Origin: Onthophagus taurus
Taxonomy: Eukaryota > Arthropoda > Insecta > Coleoptera > Scarabaeidae
NCBI RefSeq assembly: GCF_036711975.1
Contig: NC_091971.1
Coordinates: 6,703,501-6,767,500 of the forward strand
Reading direction: 5' to 3'
Length of the DNA stretch: 64,000 nucleotides
The notes under the pieces are model-generated. The model saw only the letters and a list, made by a program, of their open reading frames with translations. It was not told the origin of the DNA and made no database searches. A program made the translations under genes and the position numbers. Positions 13,481-27,915 of the stretch are shown piece after piece; positions within the stretch are counted from its first letter, which is position 1, and the number at the start of each line of letters is the position of its first letter.

Positions 13481-14554
13481 GTAGGTTTCAGTGTCCTAGT
13501 TTTATGGTTGGTTGGGTTTTTTGTTATGTGCCAATTGTGAGTCGATTTCTAAAAAAAAAAGGTCGACGTATCAGATCAGGTAGATAGGGGTTTTAAAAGA
13601 ACCTAAAAGTAAAGTTTTAACGGTTTAAAATTTTACAAATATTTTAAAATTCTTCTTGCTATTTAGATAATGGTAATTTAATCGAATAATTTGATTTAAT
13701 AAGGGAGAAATTGGGTGTCTACTCCCTACTAGATGGCGGTAGTTTTATTATAAAAAAATCCTAATTTATTCTCGGTTAACATTGACATGTGTTTTTTAAG
13801 GCAAGTTCTTTTTTAACGATGTTAAATGTCATCTGGAAAAATGTTTCTTAGTCGTGAGGACGATTTTTTTAATTCAATTCGTGATTATGAAACAAATTTA
13901 CTTCCCAGGAGACGTATCTGTAAATATAAGACGTCCAACTTCGTGTCGATTTAAACCTGATGGATTGTTTCAATAAATTCCTGTCTTGTTTTCTCATCGT
14001 CGAGCGCCTGGCGCCAGACATTTTTGTGCAACTACGTGTGCGCTTGTGTTCGTACAGAAATCGGTCAATGAGCGCGTTTTTAGTTATTGAATTTATTGTT
14101 TTCACTTTCTAAATATTTGTCAACTAAACAAAAATTTTCGGCTTTTTGTTATCGTTTGGTTGTAACAAGATCCTTATTTAAAAACATTTCAATAATTCGT
14201 AAGCCTTTGATACATTTATTTCCGTAAATAATTTGTTTAATGTACATTATCTTGTGTTTATATTGCGCGTATATCTTGTGTTTACACCGACTAAAATAGG
14301 TTAATACTGTCTAGTATGATTAAATAACACATATTTTCTTAATGGAATAATTTACTTTAGTTGCATTTATATTTCCAGTTTAATGTTATTTTTTGAATTC
14401 TAGGTCGTGTTGTTTTTGTGTCATATTGATAACTTTGCAATAATTATTGATAACCTTTAATTTAAAAAATATATTATATATGGTGTGTTTGATGTTTTTC
14501 CGAAATGACAGTGTTTAAAATTCAGTCATGGTCTATTGTAAAATTGTATTTCCG

Positions 14555-14905
14555 CTATATGTTGTCAATGTTGCTATGCCAAGCGACCTCAGCACATAAC
14601 ACATAAAGTTATGGCCGAGATATACATCTAATTCTTGGCAGTCATATCAAATCTTAACTTGTAGTCAGGACGTCTTTTAACTGTGAGAGGTTCCAAGAAA
14701 TACTTTGTAAAACTCTATCTCCCCAATTGTTGATGTGTTGTCAATGTTGCTATGCCTCGCCCGCAAGCGACCTCAGCACATTATACATAAACGTTATGGC
14801 TGAGATATACACATCTTCTTGCAGTCATAAAATCTTTCAGCTCTAAGGTTCCTGGTCCTCGACCTTATTTGTAAAATTCTGTCTCTCCAACTGTTGATGT
14901 GTTGA
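14555..14905. repeat. Tandem duplication, about 176-bp period, two copies
   Basis: The word GTTGTCAATGTTGCTATGCC begins at 14561 and recurs at 14737. The blocks continue in parallel: AAGCGACCTCAGCACA, a GAGATATACA segment, then a TCTCCAA-CTGTTGATGT end. Each copy contains the reverse complement of the GGTCGCTTGCGGCC core seen in the dock intron array. Confidence 0.65.
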
Positions 14906-17900
14906 TAGCGTGATAACAAAATTGTTCATCTAATTTTCTAACGAAAGAGCAAGATTTTTTTTAAATTGTATTAACGTTAGTTTATTTTTTTTTGTACAAA
15001 GTAATCAAAATTCAATACATATGGACTCTTGGACTTGAAACTTTTGCTTTGTCGGTGAAACGTTTGCAAATCGATTTCTTTGGGTAACGGTATCAAAGGT
15101 TCCCGATCGCAATTTGCGACGCGGGGGCCAATTGCATGCAAATAACACTTAGCACAGCAGGAAACGTTCACGGTTCGACACGATCTGCTTTTCTTCGGCG
15201 CGGTCTCCTCCGCAACCCGTTACGGTCGATTGTTATTTATCGCAACCAGACGGTAATGAATTGCGATTATGGCACGTGTATCATCAACGAAGACGGGAAT
15301 GGATCACTTTTCTTTTTCTTTATACAACAGATAAGTCATTAACCTTTTTAATCTTCTCGCAAGGTTATTATTTATTAACATTAACTGTATGTATCATTTA
15401 ATATTAAACCAACTTTCACGAGAATGTTATTATTAACGATTAGTGTACTTATAAATTTTCTTTTAATTAGAACCAAGTCGTAAAAAGATATTAGACATTA
15501 TAATTTTCATCGCAAACCTCTTCGTCTAATATTGACATATGCATATTATCGGGGTTGCATAATAATAAGGTACACAGTTACCACGTATGTAAGCAAACAC
15601 TAAACATAGGAGGAAGCTCTCGTAGTATCTTGTAAGAGGTGAGGAGAAGTTTTCAAGTTGACATTATATCGCACGCGGAGAGGATACATGTTGCAGGACA
15701 ACACAGTTTACGCTATTTTGCGGTTTACTAAGATTAACGTTAAGGGGCTACCCGCAGCGAAACGTGTACACGTTTTCCACGAACGGCTTTAATTTAGTCC
15801 AATTAAAACGAAAAATCGAAATTGCCTCGGATGCTGATGGTGGAAAGAAAGAAGAACGTTACACGTGTGAAGAGAACCGGTCGAGTTAATGTACCGTAAC
15901 CCGAACAAATACTTCAATTATTTTTTCTCTCTCAAGTAGTCTCTCTCAAGAAATCTTTTAATATTAAGTATTATTATTATAACAAATGTATCAATATGTA
16001 TCATAAATAATCTTATTGGAGAAAATTAAATAATGGTTTCTATTGATGAAATATCTCTCTTACGCCGGAAATGTTCTTATAAATGAATGAATCCGTTTGT
16101 GCAGAGCCAGCCGTCTTCTGTACCGATTAAACAAAATGCTTTAGATAAGCTAATCCGGAGTACGCTTCAATGTCAGTCAACGTTCATGTCTAACCAAGCA
16201 TAAATTCTATCCAGCTGACAAATATTGATCGAGATCTAACGATAAAAAAGACTTGATCTCGTAAGCCTCTCATCGGCACCCGGCAACCAAAGAACTTTAT
16301 CCATATAGAAATCCCGTCGAATGAGAACTCCATCATCCAAAGAGAATGGATGCAAATGAAGACTTTAACTTTCAATATGAAGTATTGATCTTCAAAGTTC
16401 TTTGGAGTTGACTTGATTATTTTATGAGTTTCTTATCGGACATAAAATATAGTGCGTTTTTTATAGTTTATGAAACATGACATAAATGTTTCGTTTGGTA
16501 CAATGACACTACAATTAGTCAATTAACTAATTGGACACAGTCGGGAAGCGAAGCGTCCGTTGTTTAGACGGCTGGTATTTATCGGTTTGAACGGCGACAA
16601 CAAGTTCTTCGCGTAGGAGATATCGCTTAAGCTGTCTCTGAAGTTGATTAGTTAATGAACGACCTCACAAGAGACTTTATGATTACTAATTAAAGACCGC
16701 TACAAATTTTTTTAAACATTATTCATTGTGTATTATAAGATAAATCCTTATAAATACTCTTTCTTATGAAAAATATGATTAAATGTTTTAAGAGATAGTA
16801 AAATATTACTGCGAAATTCATTTCAGCAGTTTGTAAATTTCAAATTATAATTCCCTTGAAATTGATGAATTCTTGGAGAAGGTTACTAAATCGCTGAATA
16901 TCCGTGAACAAATTGCTATATATATCTAGCCATATCTGGCGTTGTACAGTTCATTGATCACCGATAGGCTTTTCAGTGTTGACAAGCTCTTCCTGCTCGC
17001 CCTTTCAGAATAATCCATTTTGGGGCTGCCCTTCGTAAATTGGCGAGGGTGGCCAGCTGCCCCATCTCCGATGATACATAGCAACCCCCGCGGAAATATA
17101 CGTGGTGACTCATACACTTTCACGCTGTGGGGTTTCCTCGGCAACAAATTCAACTTCGCTTTTAATTATCTACAAAAAAATGATTTTTTTATTTTAATAA
17201 AAATATTATCAAAATAATTTACAACAATACAATTTTCTTGAGAATAAGCGGCAATAAACCTTCAAGGTTTACATTCTTGTTTGCAAGTTTTTTTTATCTT
17301 GTCGCCATTCTTGCGATTTCTTAGTAAAGGCTTTCAATGGATAAGCGATAAGACTTCTTCTGCGTCTTCTTCAGGCACAATGAACCAACTCGTTGTACGT
17401 AATCTTTACTTTATAAATAGCAATAAATAGTCGATAGTGGTTGTATATGAAAACAGGGATCCATAAAAAAGGTGAAATCAAAGCTGTAAATGAACTGTCT
17501 TCTTGATATAAACACGTTAATTGTTATGGGCGACAAGAAACTTTTAAACAAGTCGCGATTATTTAGGTCGAAACGGCGCCAGATATTGTTGATTTCGTTC
17601 CGTTGAATAATATTATTCTAATTATAACTAAAATGAAACAATACAAGAATTTTTTTAATGCTATTTTCAAAAATAGTAAATAATAAAATATAAAGTGTAA
17701 GAAATTCGTGTTTAGTAGATTTTCTCAAGACGATGTAAGCACAAAACGGAGTTCCACGAAATTGTATTACATGCTCAGAAACTCTTATCAACTTTAGGGC
17801 GTATCTTTATTTCCTTACCAGGAATGATATATCTAAAATGTGGAGACGAGCAAACGTCGAGTTTATTAAATTAAAACTTTTTAACATTGCTGAAAAGATT

Positions 17901-19286
17901 ATTAATGTTGTTTCTTTTTGTTTTAGGTAAGTCAACTTCTACCAACAAACTATTAACGTAAAATAAAAAGTTAAGGAGAGGGTTCTACACTAAAGTGCTA
18001 CTCGATATTATGAAAATATATGGTAATGTATGCAAAACTAAGATACCTTTAAAAAGAGTATAGAGGGAAGAGTAATTCGAAAATCACAGTAATTACTAAT
18101 AACGATCAAAAAGCTTACATTGTAAATAATTTATTCATTTAATTCATAAACTTCATCGTTTAGGACTCAAATTTAATACTTTCTAAATACACCATTTACG
18201 TTAAAAATTAATTCCGTGTATTGCACATTTTATCTCTATTTATACGATACAGCAAAGCGATATTAAAGTTTCTGATTAAATTCATGCACACAACACGGTG
18301 AGTCATCCACAAACGACCTTCTTTCATAACTGCTTTTCCTAGGAATAGCAAAAAAAAATAACCTGCTTTGGTTTTCTCCGTTTTTGCACACACAAATATG
18401 TATTCAGTACATTCGTAACTTTATTTCAGTGCACTTCATATACTAGTTGACGGATTTTATAAATACATAAAAGGTACGTTTTAAAAGTCCGTTTTTATTA
18501 TTACATCATTTAATCATCATATTAAATCGTTAAAATGACGACACACGGAAATGGTTTATCCGTTTACAAATTGAGGAAGTAAAAAATATTAAAGTTGACA
18601 GCCCCTTTATTATTCCTAGAAACAAATAATCGTGTTAATAAATCAATTACTCTTTATCCCATAAACCGCATACATCATTTTTAATATGTATTAAGTGTAC
18701 TAAGTGCACTAAACGTAGTAAGTGTAGTAAGCGGATTATTTGTTGGGTTTCTTTTTGTTGGTTTAACATATTGTTGTGGCGGGATTATTTCGCCACGCAA
18801 CTGACCTGGATAATGTTAGAGAGTTATTTCATTGTAGCAATTTTCGTATTACAGCATCTGTTAATTTCGCATTAAGTCGGTATGTGTCTATATCTCACAC
18901 GCGTGCGACTAAAAACGGTACATGGCTCACGCAGAGCATATATCAAATACCCCACGCTTTGAGATAACATGCATCAGTGACTATTTCGTGTCTTTGATAT
19001 AAAAGTAATAGGAACCACCAACACAAATATTTTTAATATTCGTTATATATACAATGATAGTAAGCTTAGACTTCATCGTAGAATTATTTGTATTCTTCGA
19101 AAAAATAATAAATACGTTTCCACTACCCAGGAATCAAGCGGCAGAGTTATATTAATATATACCTATACATATAATGTTGCGAGTTTAAAATTGATTATTG
19201 ATGTCAACACACCAATGATATCTTGAATACAATTTTAGAGAGTAAACACGTTAAACACTTTTTATCTTTCAGATAATCATAAATGT

Positions 19287-19322
19287 AGCGCCTCGGCCGT
19301 AAGCGACCTCGGCTCAAACATG
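19287..19322. repeat. Solo copy of the GCTTGCGGCC-core repeat (reverse orientation)
   Basis: GCCTCGGCCGTAAGCGACCT is nearly the reverse complement of the core of the tandem units at 46930-47345. Little flanking sequence is shared, so this is a fragment. Confidence 0.5.
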
Positions 19323-20862
19323 AAATATAAAAAATTATTATGGTTTTACAGTTTATACGTCAAGTCTGGATGTTACAACACGAAATCTCATCATCTTTCA
19401 CGTATTAATATAATTAGTAAACGTGAAAACGTGATATTAAACGTTGTTGTACATCCACAAATCTTATCTTGTTTAGTCTATGAAATATTATTTATGTAAT
19501 AACTCATCCAATTTCATAATAACTCATCCAAACACCTCTTTTTTAAATCAACTCAAAGTTCTAGTAGATTGAAATAAATTAATATAAGGAATGAGTTATA
19601 AAGTCTCGTCGGTGTAATTATAATTAATGGCTTCTGTTATAAATCACTACTAGTTTCTGTGCCCCTTTTTAATTTAAAACATGCATAACTAACATTTTTT
19701 AACCAAATGCACGAGTTTTTTATTCAATTTTTTTATTAGTTTTTTTTTCCATCTCCTCCTTCATCAATTATTAAACGAGCTCGTTTAAAATAATATGAGA
19801 AACGGTTCGTACCCCGAGGACAATTTTCGTTACCATACAGAATTCGTTCAAGCGATGAATACTAAAACAAACCCATTAACGTATATTACTCTTTGGTGTG
19901 CAGCGTTGAAGTAGCGTTTTCGGTTGTAATTTTAGCTCTGTTTCAATGGCTTACGTCGTATTCATTTCCGCAACGGTCACTATTTCCATTCTATTTTCGA
20001 AAACCGTATTACTAATTAAAAGCCAACTACAAAGCAATATAAATACTTTAAGGTCGGCAGTAAATTAAATCGAAGCAGTAACTTCGGTAACTTGGTTCTT
20101 ATTTAAATTCCAGACTGGTTCTAAGTTTTGTGAGACTCTCAAGATTGCCATTTTGATTTTCTTAGTACTTTGATGCATTTTCTTGCTTTTATTGTCTTCC
20201 TCGCGTTTCTTAAAACCAGTTTACGGCTTCGTTTATATTACCTGGAAGTGACGTCGTTATGCAACTCGTCGAAAAGTGATTAGTTCGGATGACTTTTAAA
20301 CCTTGTTTGTTGCTAACGGAAGCTTGCGGAATGTACAGTAATGTTAAAACTGATTGTTTGCAAAATATTAGAAACAACACATACATTTTTATCAAGGTTT
20401 CATGAATCATTAAGGGAAATGATTTATTTTCGGAACAAAGCAATTTTATCAATTTAGAATTGATTTGATAATATATAAACAAAAAAAATTATTATATCTT
20501 ACCTTAATTAACTCATTTCTAAACCAAAATTCATTATACCCAGCTTAACCTTAATTACGGTCCCATTATAATCATCAAGGGGTGAAATTGATGCCCAATA
20601 GATCATTATAGGAGAAAGATGGTTTCGGTTGCTGACAAAAGGTGACGGTCAATTAAGTAGGAAGGAGAGCAGCCTTCCTTTTGGCTTGGTGCCCGATGCG
20701 GCGTGTTCTTCGGGTAATTTATTAAAACACACTTAATTGGCGCCTGCAGGAAAAGAGATGGTGACTCGTTAAAACCCGTAAAGTCGCGTTTTAACATCGA
20801 ACAATGCGGTCCACTCGTTACGATAATGAATTTCCTGCGTTGCCTCCGTGGTCGTCCACCTC

Positions 20863-20881
20863 TCGTCGTCGTCGTCGTCGT
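20863..20881. repeat. (TCG)n microsatellite
   Basis: Six uninterrupted TCG units lie in a GC-richer island of the pico intron. Confidence 0.8.
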
Positions 20882-23800
20882 TGATGGCGTATCGTGAATT
20901 CAATTAACGCGGTTTTCGAACGCTGCGCGGGTGTGCTGTGAACAAACGCATAAATTAACTCGGTTAATTAAGGACGTTGTTGACTTTTAAGTTTTAGTTA
21001 AACCCGTATAAAGACTCGGTTTATGTGAATATCCATCAAGATATGTGTGTGATGATATAATAGGAAAATTGAAATATATCGCTTCTCTTTGAAATGAAGT
21101 CAATAGGTAAAGTGAAAGTAAATTTAAAATAATTCTTAGCCTGTCATCAGGTATGTAAAATATAGGAGCCCAAGGCATAATTTAAATCGAGCCAAGTCAA
21201 CGTCTCCTCCGAATACATTATGCACGCAGAGTTTATATTTTCATATTCACACTGGCGCCGCTAATATATAGAATCGAATATTTATAGTAGCAAGGACATG
21301 AGAGACCAACCGGCTCACACGCGTTTAACGTAGAAAGTGAAATTATGACGTTATTAATAGACCACGTCTGGCGAAAATGTTTATGCGTAAATGTTGCGGG
21401 TACCCCATCAATGAAAGTCTATAAACGGACGGCGGATGACGACAGAGCACAAATTCATATTATAAAGTTAATGCCGTAATAGAAACGTCGGCGAGGCGCA
21501 ATAAACCGTGTGAGATTTACGGGGCAGTTTGTTTTGCAACCGAACGTGGGGGTCGTAAATCAGTTCGTTTTAAATAGACCGGGAAAATGTTGATTTCGCG
21601 TTAATTCCTAATAATCCAACGGAGAACCGATCCAAGATTTACGGTGGGTTCTATTGTCCGAGATGCTAAAGAAACGACGCTACAACATCCAACCTCTTTA
21701 ATTAGTCGATAATTTATAGGCGGTGATGTCTTGTTAAGGCTTTGAACGTGTGGAATGTTACGGACTTTTTTCTTTTCTAATCTTTTTTTTAAGGTTCTTT
21801 TATATCATTAATCAGAATGTTTCAATTTTGTCACCTTTATTTGTATTACTTTGATATAAAAACCGTCGATGTTATACGATTATTTTTATCAAAAAAACGA
21901 CATTCCCCTTTTCGAAAAAATATATTACAGAGTCGGTGATAAATTCGGCGTTCGTTGTAAACGCGGATCGAAACGAAGTGGGTCCGGGTCTTGTCTTATT
22001 CGAGGTCGGTAACCAGTTCTATTTTTGTTCGGATTCTTCGCGATGCGCCTCGCGTTCAAAGGTCGTGAGGCGTCGACCCGACGAGAGTCCCTAGGGATGT
22101 CGATGCACATTCCAGGGGACGCGATGTCGCAGCATCTGCATCACAACCATTGTTTAATGCAAAGATCCTCTTATTAATATTAAATAATATGATTTTGAGT
22201 TAAATATGGAAAATTTACGTGATTTCTCGTAAATCTGACGGTTTGATGACAACAAACAAACGAGGTACATAATCCACGTCGTGGATATTACCATAATTTA
22301 TGTCGTCGGAGTAGTTGAGGATAGGTTAAAATGACAGGGGTTACGTTCAGAAATTCAATTCTGCGGCAGCAGAAACAAATTGCTGGAGATCAGGGTCTAC
22401 ACATCCCACCGGTATACGACCATAAATCCAATGGACAATTTGCTAACGGTCCTTATCGCTTGCATCGTTGGATACCTGAAATTTTTAAACGAAGCTACCG
22501 ACCTGTAGCTGGGAGAGAGAACTCGCGAGAAACGTAGATGTAATCTTGTGCTCGATCGCACGAAAGCATTTATTATCGCCTGGGCTTCTCGGCTTTTGCG
22601 AAATATTACCAAAACCGATTATTAACACCTACACGAGAAGAAACCTATTTATTATAAACAAGCATTATAAACATAAAGGGGCATATACAAATCAAGAACC
22701 ACTTCTAAATAAGATAACAAACCCCAGAGGTGTTTGCTTGTTCATTCCCTACCGCATTCCTATTTCGATCTATCTATAGATACTTAAGCATTGACGTTCT
22801 AGAAAGAAAAAAAAACTAGTTCCAGAGCTAAATTGAGTTTTCAACTTTAAATAAATTAGGTGACTCAATAAGTACACATTTAAACGTATCTATGTCCGAA
22901 AACTAACAAATGACTCAGCCAGAATTTCTTCGAAAACATTGAATAATTTTACTAAATATAAATCTATTAGAATGATCATTATAAATATAAACGAATAAAA
23001 ATTGAGGTCAAGTATAAATCCAATCTACCAATCCATGTACAGAGTTTAACCGGTTAAGGAGCACATATTATATGTAGAGAGAGGGAGTTTTAAATAAAGC
23101 CCTCCCGTCGTTGTTGGGTTTCTAAAAGTTATTCTCGATTATAATTGCGTCCCGACAAACAAAAGCAATTGTTCTCCTTATATGCACTCGATCAGGTTAA
23201 ATCGAAATACTAATACTACTTTTAATATTTACAATTCCGCCGATAATAATAATGATAATACATAGTTCGCCACGTGTTATTTACAAAATTTATTTTATTT
23301 TGAATATGTTTTGGGAACTTTACATCTGGCCGAACTCATAACTTTTTTATCAAATCGTTCTTATCTGGGGTTGCGCACGGTTCGATGTAATCCAATGTAA
23401 ATATTGATTGTCGGTAACTTTAAATTTTGCAATATGTTTACGTAAAATTTAATGGTCTTTGAACTTCTACGATCATTACTTTAATATGTGTAGGGCTCAA
23501 TTAAAATTACCGAGCAATTTAGTTTTAAACTTCCCACATACGAAGTTTTGATTTCTATAGACCCTCGTATAAATGATTGGATCCCACGTATAACTTCCTA
23601 ACAAAAGATGTTTGGGGTCTATTGTATTGGAGAACATGAAAGGAGCAAGCTCTTAGCTTTGGTTTACTTGTCATTTGAGGTATAAACAAAGAATCTCCAC
23701 TTCATAATCTATTGTTTTAAGAAAGGGGTGAAATAATGTTTTGCAAGTTATATTTTTTTAAGCCGAGATTACTTCTATTTTTGTTTATATGGCACTAAAA

Positions 23801-26239
23801 GAATAACACCACTTTCCAAAAACTTCAAAAATGTCCATATTTTTATAACGACACATCATTAAAAATTTAATGACTAATTAAATAGCGTCCTTTTATCCAC
23901 AAAGGAAATGCTAAAGATCCGTAAACATCAAAGAAATAGCCACTTGAAAGCAATTTACCGCCCTTTTGCATTTAACTTGGCGATTTTCAAAGACAATAAA
24001 AGGAGACGTTTCAAACCCCGTCCCTTTAAGGGCAAGTTTTCTCCTCCATTCTACGTTTATTTATAGTGTTCCATTCGTTTCAATGTAGTAAGTACTCGAT
24101 ACTCTCGATAGGAAATATCGTTTTGTGGTGCTTTTCAATGGGTGGAAATAAAACCTGTATAGCGAACGTAATAACATACAACGTTCCTGGGTCGATTAAA
24201 TCTTTAATAACACTTTACCGTCTCCGCGGTGGTATGTTCACACGTTTTCTTACTACTACTTCTTACCACAAGCGACATTATTATCATACAATACTGTGCC
24301 TGTATCGGTAAAATCAAATAAATATCAAGACCGTGTATAGTAGACGACCGTCATGATTATACGTTTTCTAGAGCACCATTTATGGCAGCTGGTTACATTT
24401 CATGGGTTAGGAGTTCGTATATAAACGCATAATACAAAAGGAAAAAGTAGATCAAGTGAAGCGTAACCGAGCATTAATTTTCAATGTGGTCTCGGTGCAT
24501 TGACTCAATTTGCGTCAGACTTGATGTAACTTATACCCATCAATATAAACTTCTGAGTAATACCACTTCACTTTCAATACCAATTCAATCAGAATTTTAA
24601 ATTTAAACTCTATAATAAAGTTGAATAATTAAATTGAATAATTAAATGTTCTTGAAAACTATTTTAATAGGTGATTAAGAATTTGTAGCATTAAAGACTA
24701 TCAATGAAGGCTTTCATCGATAACGGATTAGTAGTACATCCATTAACATCGTTTACGATGAGCTTAAGTGTAGGTTTACGTGTTTTATTCCGGGTCAATG
24801 ATTAGATAAAGACTGCAGTAAGAAAGGATCCCTTTATGAAAATTATTTTAAATACATTCTTTAAACATTTGTTGAGACTATATATTTTCAATAGGAGAAT
24901 ACTAACGGATGTACGTTTTATTCTTGGCTTCTTCCGATCTTTGAGTGACTTCCGGTCCCGTATTGTTCGGCACCGTCATCGCCATGTGTTGCTAAGTACA
25001 AAGTCAAATGGGTTTTGGCACAGCTGTTTACCGTTCTCGGTTGTCTACCGGTTTTAATATATCTGTTCCAACTTATCTTTTTAAGAAACACTTTCAGACT
25101 CATATATCAATACTTTTACGCATTTTTATTCGATATTTTTAACCAATTTAACCCTTGTCTCCCACGAGATCGTTCTCCCGTAACAGGGGCCCCATGGAAT
25201 GAAAGATTTTGCGATGTCTAACGAGTCAAGGGGACCTTCAAGTCAAATTCTTTTGTTCCATTTTTTTATCCTTCTCGTCAACAGAAGACGCTGTGACTCA
25301 TGGTTGTTTTGTACACACGTTGATGAAACCGAAAATTCGATTCTGACTCTTGAAAGGGCTACTGTTTTCGTTTGCCTGTCTAAAATAATAGGACGTTAAA
25401 GTTGGCGTATATTCAAGATTACAGTTCATGGGAAAGAAAAACAGATTAAAAGAGAATGATAAACCTGTTTTTTGGTATGAACATCCAGTGCAAGCGCATT
25501 TGTTTAAATTCCCGTGAAGCCGAAACGTATGATTAATTTTCGAGTATACGTGGAACATAAATCTTGTTGCGATCTTTTGCTAAATTGGGCACCGTATCGT
25601 CGTAAATCTTTCACTTTTAGCTACCAAACCGCGAATATGCAAATCCGACGAATCTCATGAGCAATACGTACACACCCAGTGTCGTCTTTTAAATGAAAAC
25701 CGACACTGGTTTATAAACCCGCATACCAAATTCCGACCCGTTCCGTTAAACTTCCCGTTCTCCCTTGATAAATTTAACCCGTATAAGTCCCTAAATCCCA
25801 CCAGATGGAGATTCGTGATGTGTTTTCACCGCGACATCCCTAACCGTGATGTTACCGAAAATTTTGTGACGTTCCGTGATTTTCCCTTCCCATGTTTATT
25901 CCAATTGGGGATGTTTTTCCAAAGACAAAATATTATAACGTATATACAATTTTTATAATTTAAGGGTCTTCAGAATATGAAACTTTGATGAAACCTTTTA
26001 TTGGTTATAGTCTCAAGGAAATTGAAATTCCTACGTGGTTGGAATTTCAATCACAGCGTAAACGACCACTTGAAACTTTAAAGTGAATTTTCTTATATCA
26101 TCCGAACAACTTTTATTTTTCGAATGAAAATTTCATTTTGTGCAAAGTAACATCAATATTTCGTTTTAAAGCAGTGATATGGGTTGCTGTATCTTTACAA
26201 AAATGTATACACCTGCCAAGTGAGCGCATGAGTTTATCC

Positions 26240-26310
26240 AATTAAGTCAAGGTCGCTTGCGGCCGTGGTTCTACAATTAATATCATATCAATCCGAAACT
26301 TCATCTTGTC
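26240..26310. repeat. Solo copy of the GCTTGCGGCC-core repeat with tail
   Basis: AAGGTCGCTTGCGGCC is followed by the AATATCATATCA tail and a CTGAAAC-like word (here CCGAAAC), in the same order and spacing as in the dock intron tandem units. This shows that core and tail move together. Confidence 0.6.
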
Positions 26311-27836
26311 TGGTAGTTCTGGTTTGTGGCGATACTCTTCTATTATTACTATTAGAAAAATATTATTATCAAAATGGATATTAGACTTAATCTTTCAACA
26401 TTTCACATCAAAAGTAATTAAACTTGAAAAACTCTTCTTCAAGTAGAAAATACATTTTCTAATTATCTTTGTACGCGCTAGAGAACTCCCTCGTTACAGC
26501 CTTTTACAGATAATCCAATTGAAGCGTGTACATCCGCTCGGTATTCTTTTCAAGTAGAATCCCCGGGGCAATTCTAAAGTCTTTTTGCCCAGGTGAAGCT
26601 TCGCTCAAGAGATCCCGAACGAGCGGTTATTTACCGGATGAAGTAGTTGTGCCGAATTCAACCGAACATGTTGCGTATTTTCCACCTCCCCGTAGATTTA
26701 ATAATAAACAGAGGGGTTGGGCTCGCTCCAATTCATTGCTCTAGGCGTGTATTCCTATAGGGTCCTTCTTTTATAAAATCGATGCCCGCCAGCTACGTTG
26801 TCTTGTTACCACCGTTGAGTGAGCTTTCCGGAGCTCGTTATCACATCTTTCATATTCAACGTACAAAATCGGCTGTGTTGATAAAATCGTTATTCTAGTA
26901 AAACTGAGATTGAGTGTTCCCAAAACGATGATGCCCTTCGGGATTTTCCCCCAAAACTCCCCACCTGTCCAGTCAATGGATGCAGAGTCACGGCCACGTC
27001 CCAAACAGAAAGGGCTCGGTTGGTGGTCGATACTTTACCTCGCCGCTCTAGTCGCACCCTTTCGTTACAGATTATCGGATTTTTTCCAGTAAATCGCTCG
27101 CCCTTTTGTAGTCGCCGACAGGCGATTGCGATCGCCACAAATCGACGTTATCGGAAGTGACGGAAAAGTCCCTTAACTATGAGAAAGCGTTCACATGCGC
27201 GCAGATTTTCCGCTATGAATGGAGAGTACGTGCGATAAACCGGCCACCCCTCTCCGGGTATTCGCCGCCTCTCATCATCGATTTTCCAAACCGCTGAAAT
27301 AGTAAAATGCGGAAGGAGAGACTCCCCGACATAACACATTGTATGGTGTCAATGTCGAGTTTACGCACTCCGTGTGCATGGTTATAAACGTACGTTAAAA
27401 GTATCCGTTTTTGTTTTTTCAGGTCGGGAAAACTGTCCACAATGGAACTTTGAACAATAGATAACGCAACAAAGCCTCGTAGGCTCCACCTTGGCATTGA
27501 AAATGTTTTCAATAGTGAATGTTTTTTGGATCAATATTGCAACTAAAATTTAAATAAGAAACTAAATAAGTTTATTAGAAAGTTTGATTTATCGAACTTG
27601 AAAATGTTCTACGTAAAAATTGTGACCGGGTGTAACGGTTACGAGTTGCAGGTGTAGCCATAGAACTCCGTAAACCGCACACTAATTGTGTTTGAAATCT
27701 TGCCAGGTCATCAACTTTCAGTACGGCTACGAGTTGCAAGAACTTTCTGGGCACTCAACGGAAAGTCATTACGTGAGAAATATTTAATACTCGTTAAAGT
27801 CTACTTCCGAATACAAACTTTATACATGTAGTTCAT

Positions 27837-27915
27837 TTAACCCATTTGCATCATAACCTCAGATATGCGCGGATTTTTCCTGAATATGGATTTTGCTGAA
27901 TAATAACTAAAATTA
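27837..27915. mobile_element. Left end of a TTAA-type MITE
   Basis: TTAA is followed by CCCATTTGCATC and continues in parallel with the copies at 1388 and 31528 for about 75 bases. A GGG-TTAA at 28028-28034 might be the other end, but its inverted-repeat match is poor, so the right boundary is open. Confidence 0.45.

Noticed and set aside
27213..27512. 99-codon minus-strand ORF in a GC-richer island
   Set aside because: No recognisable domain, overlapping open frames in other phases, and no plausible splicing partner.
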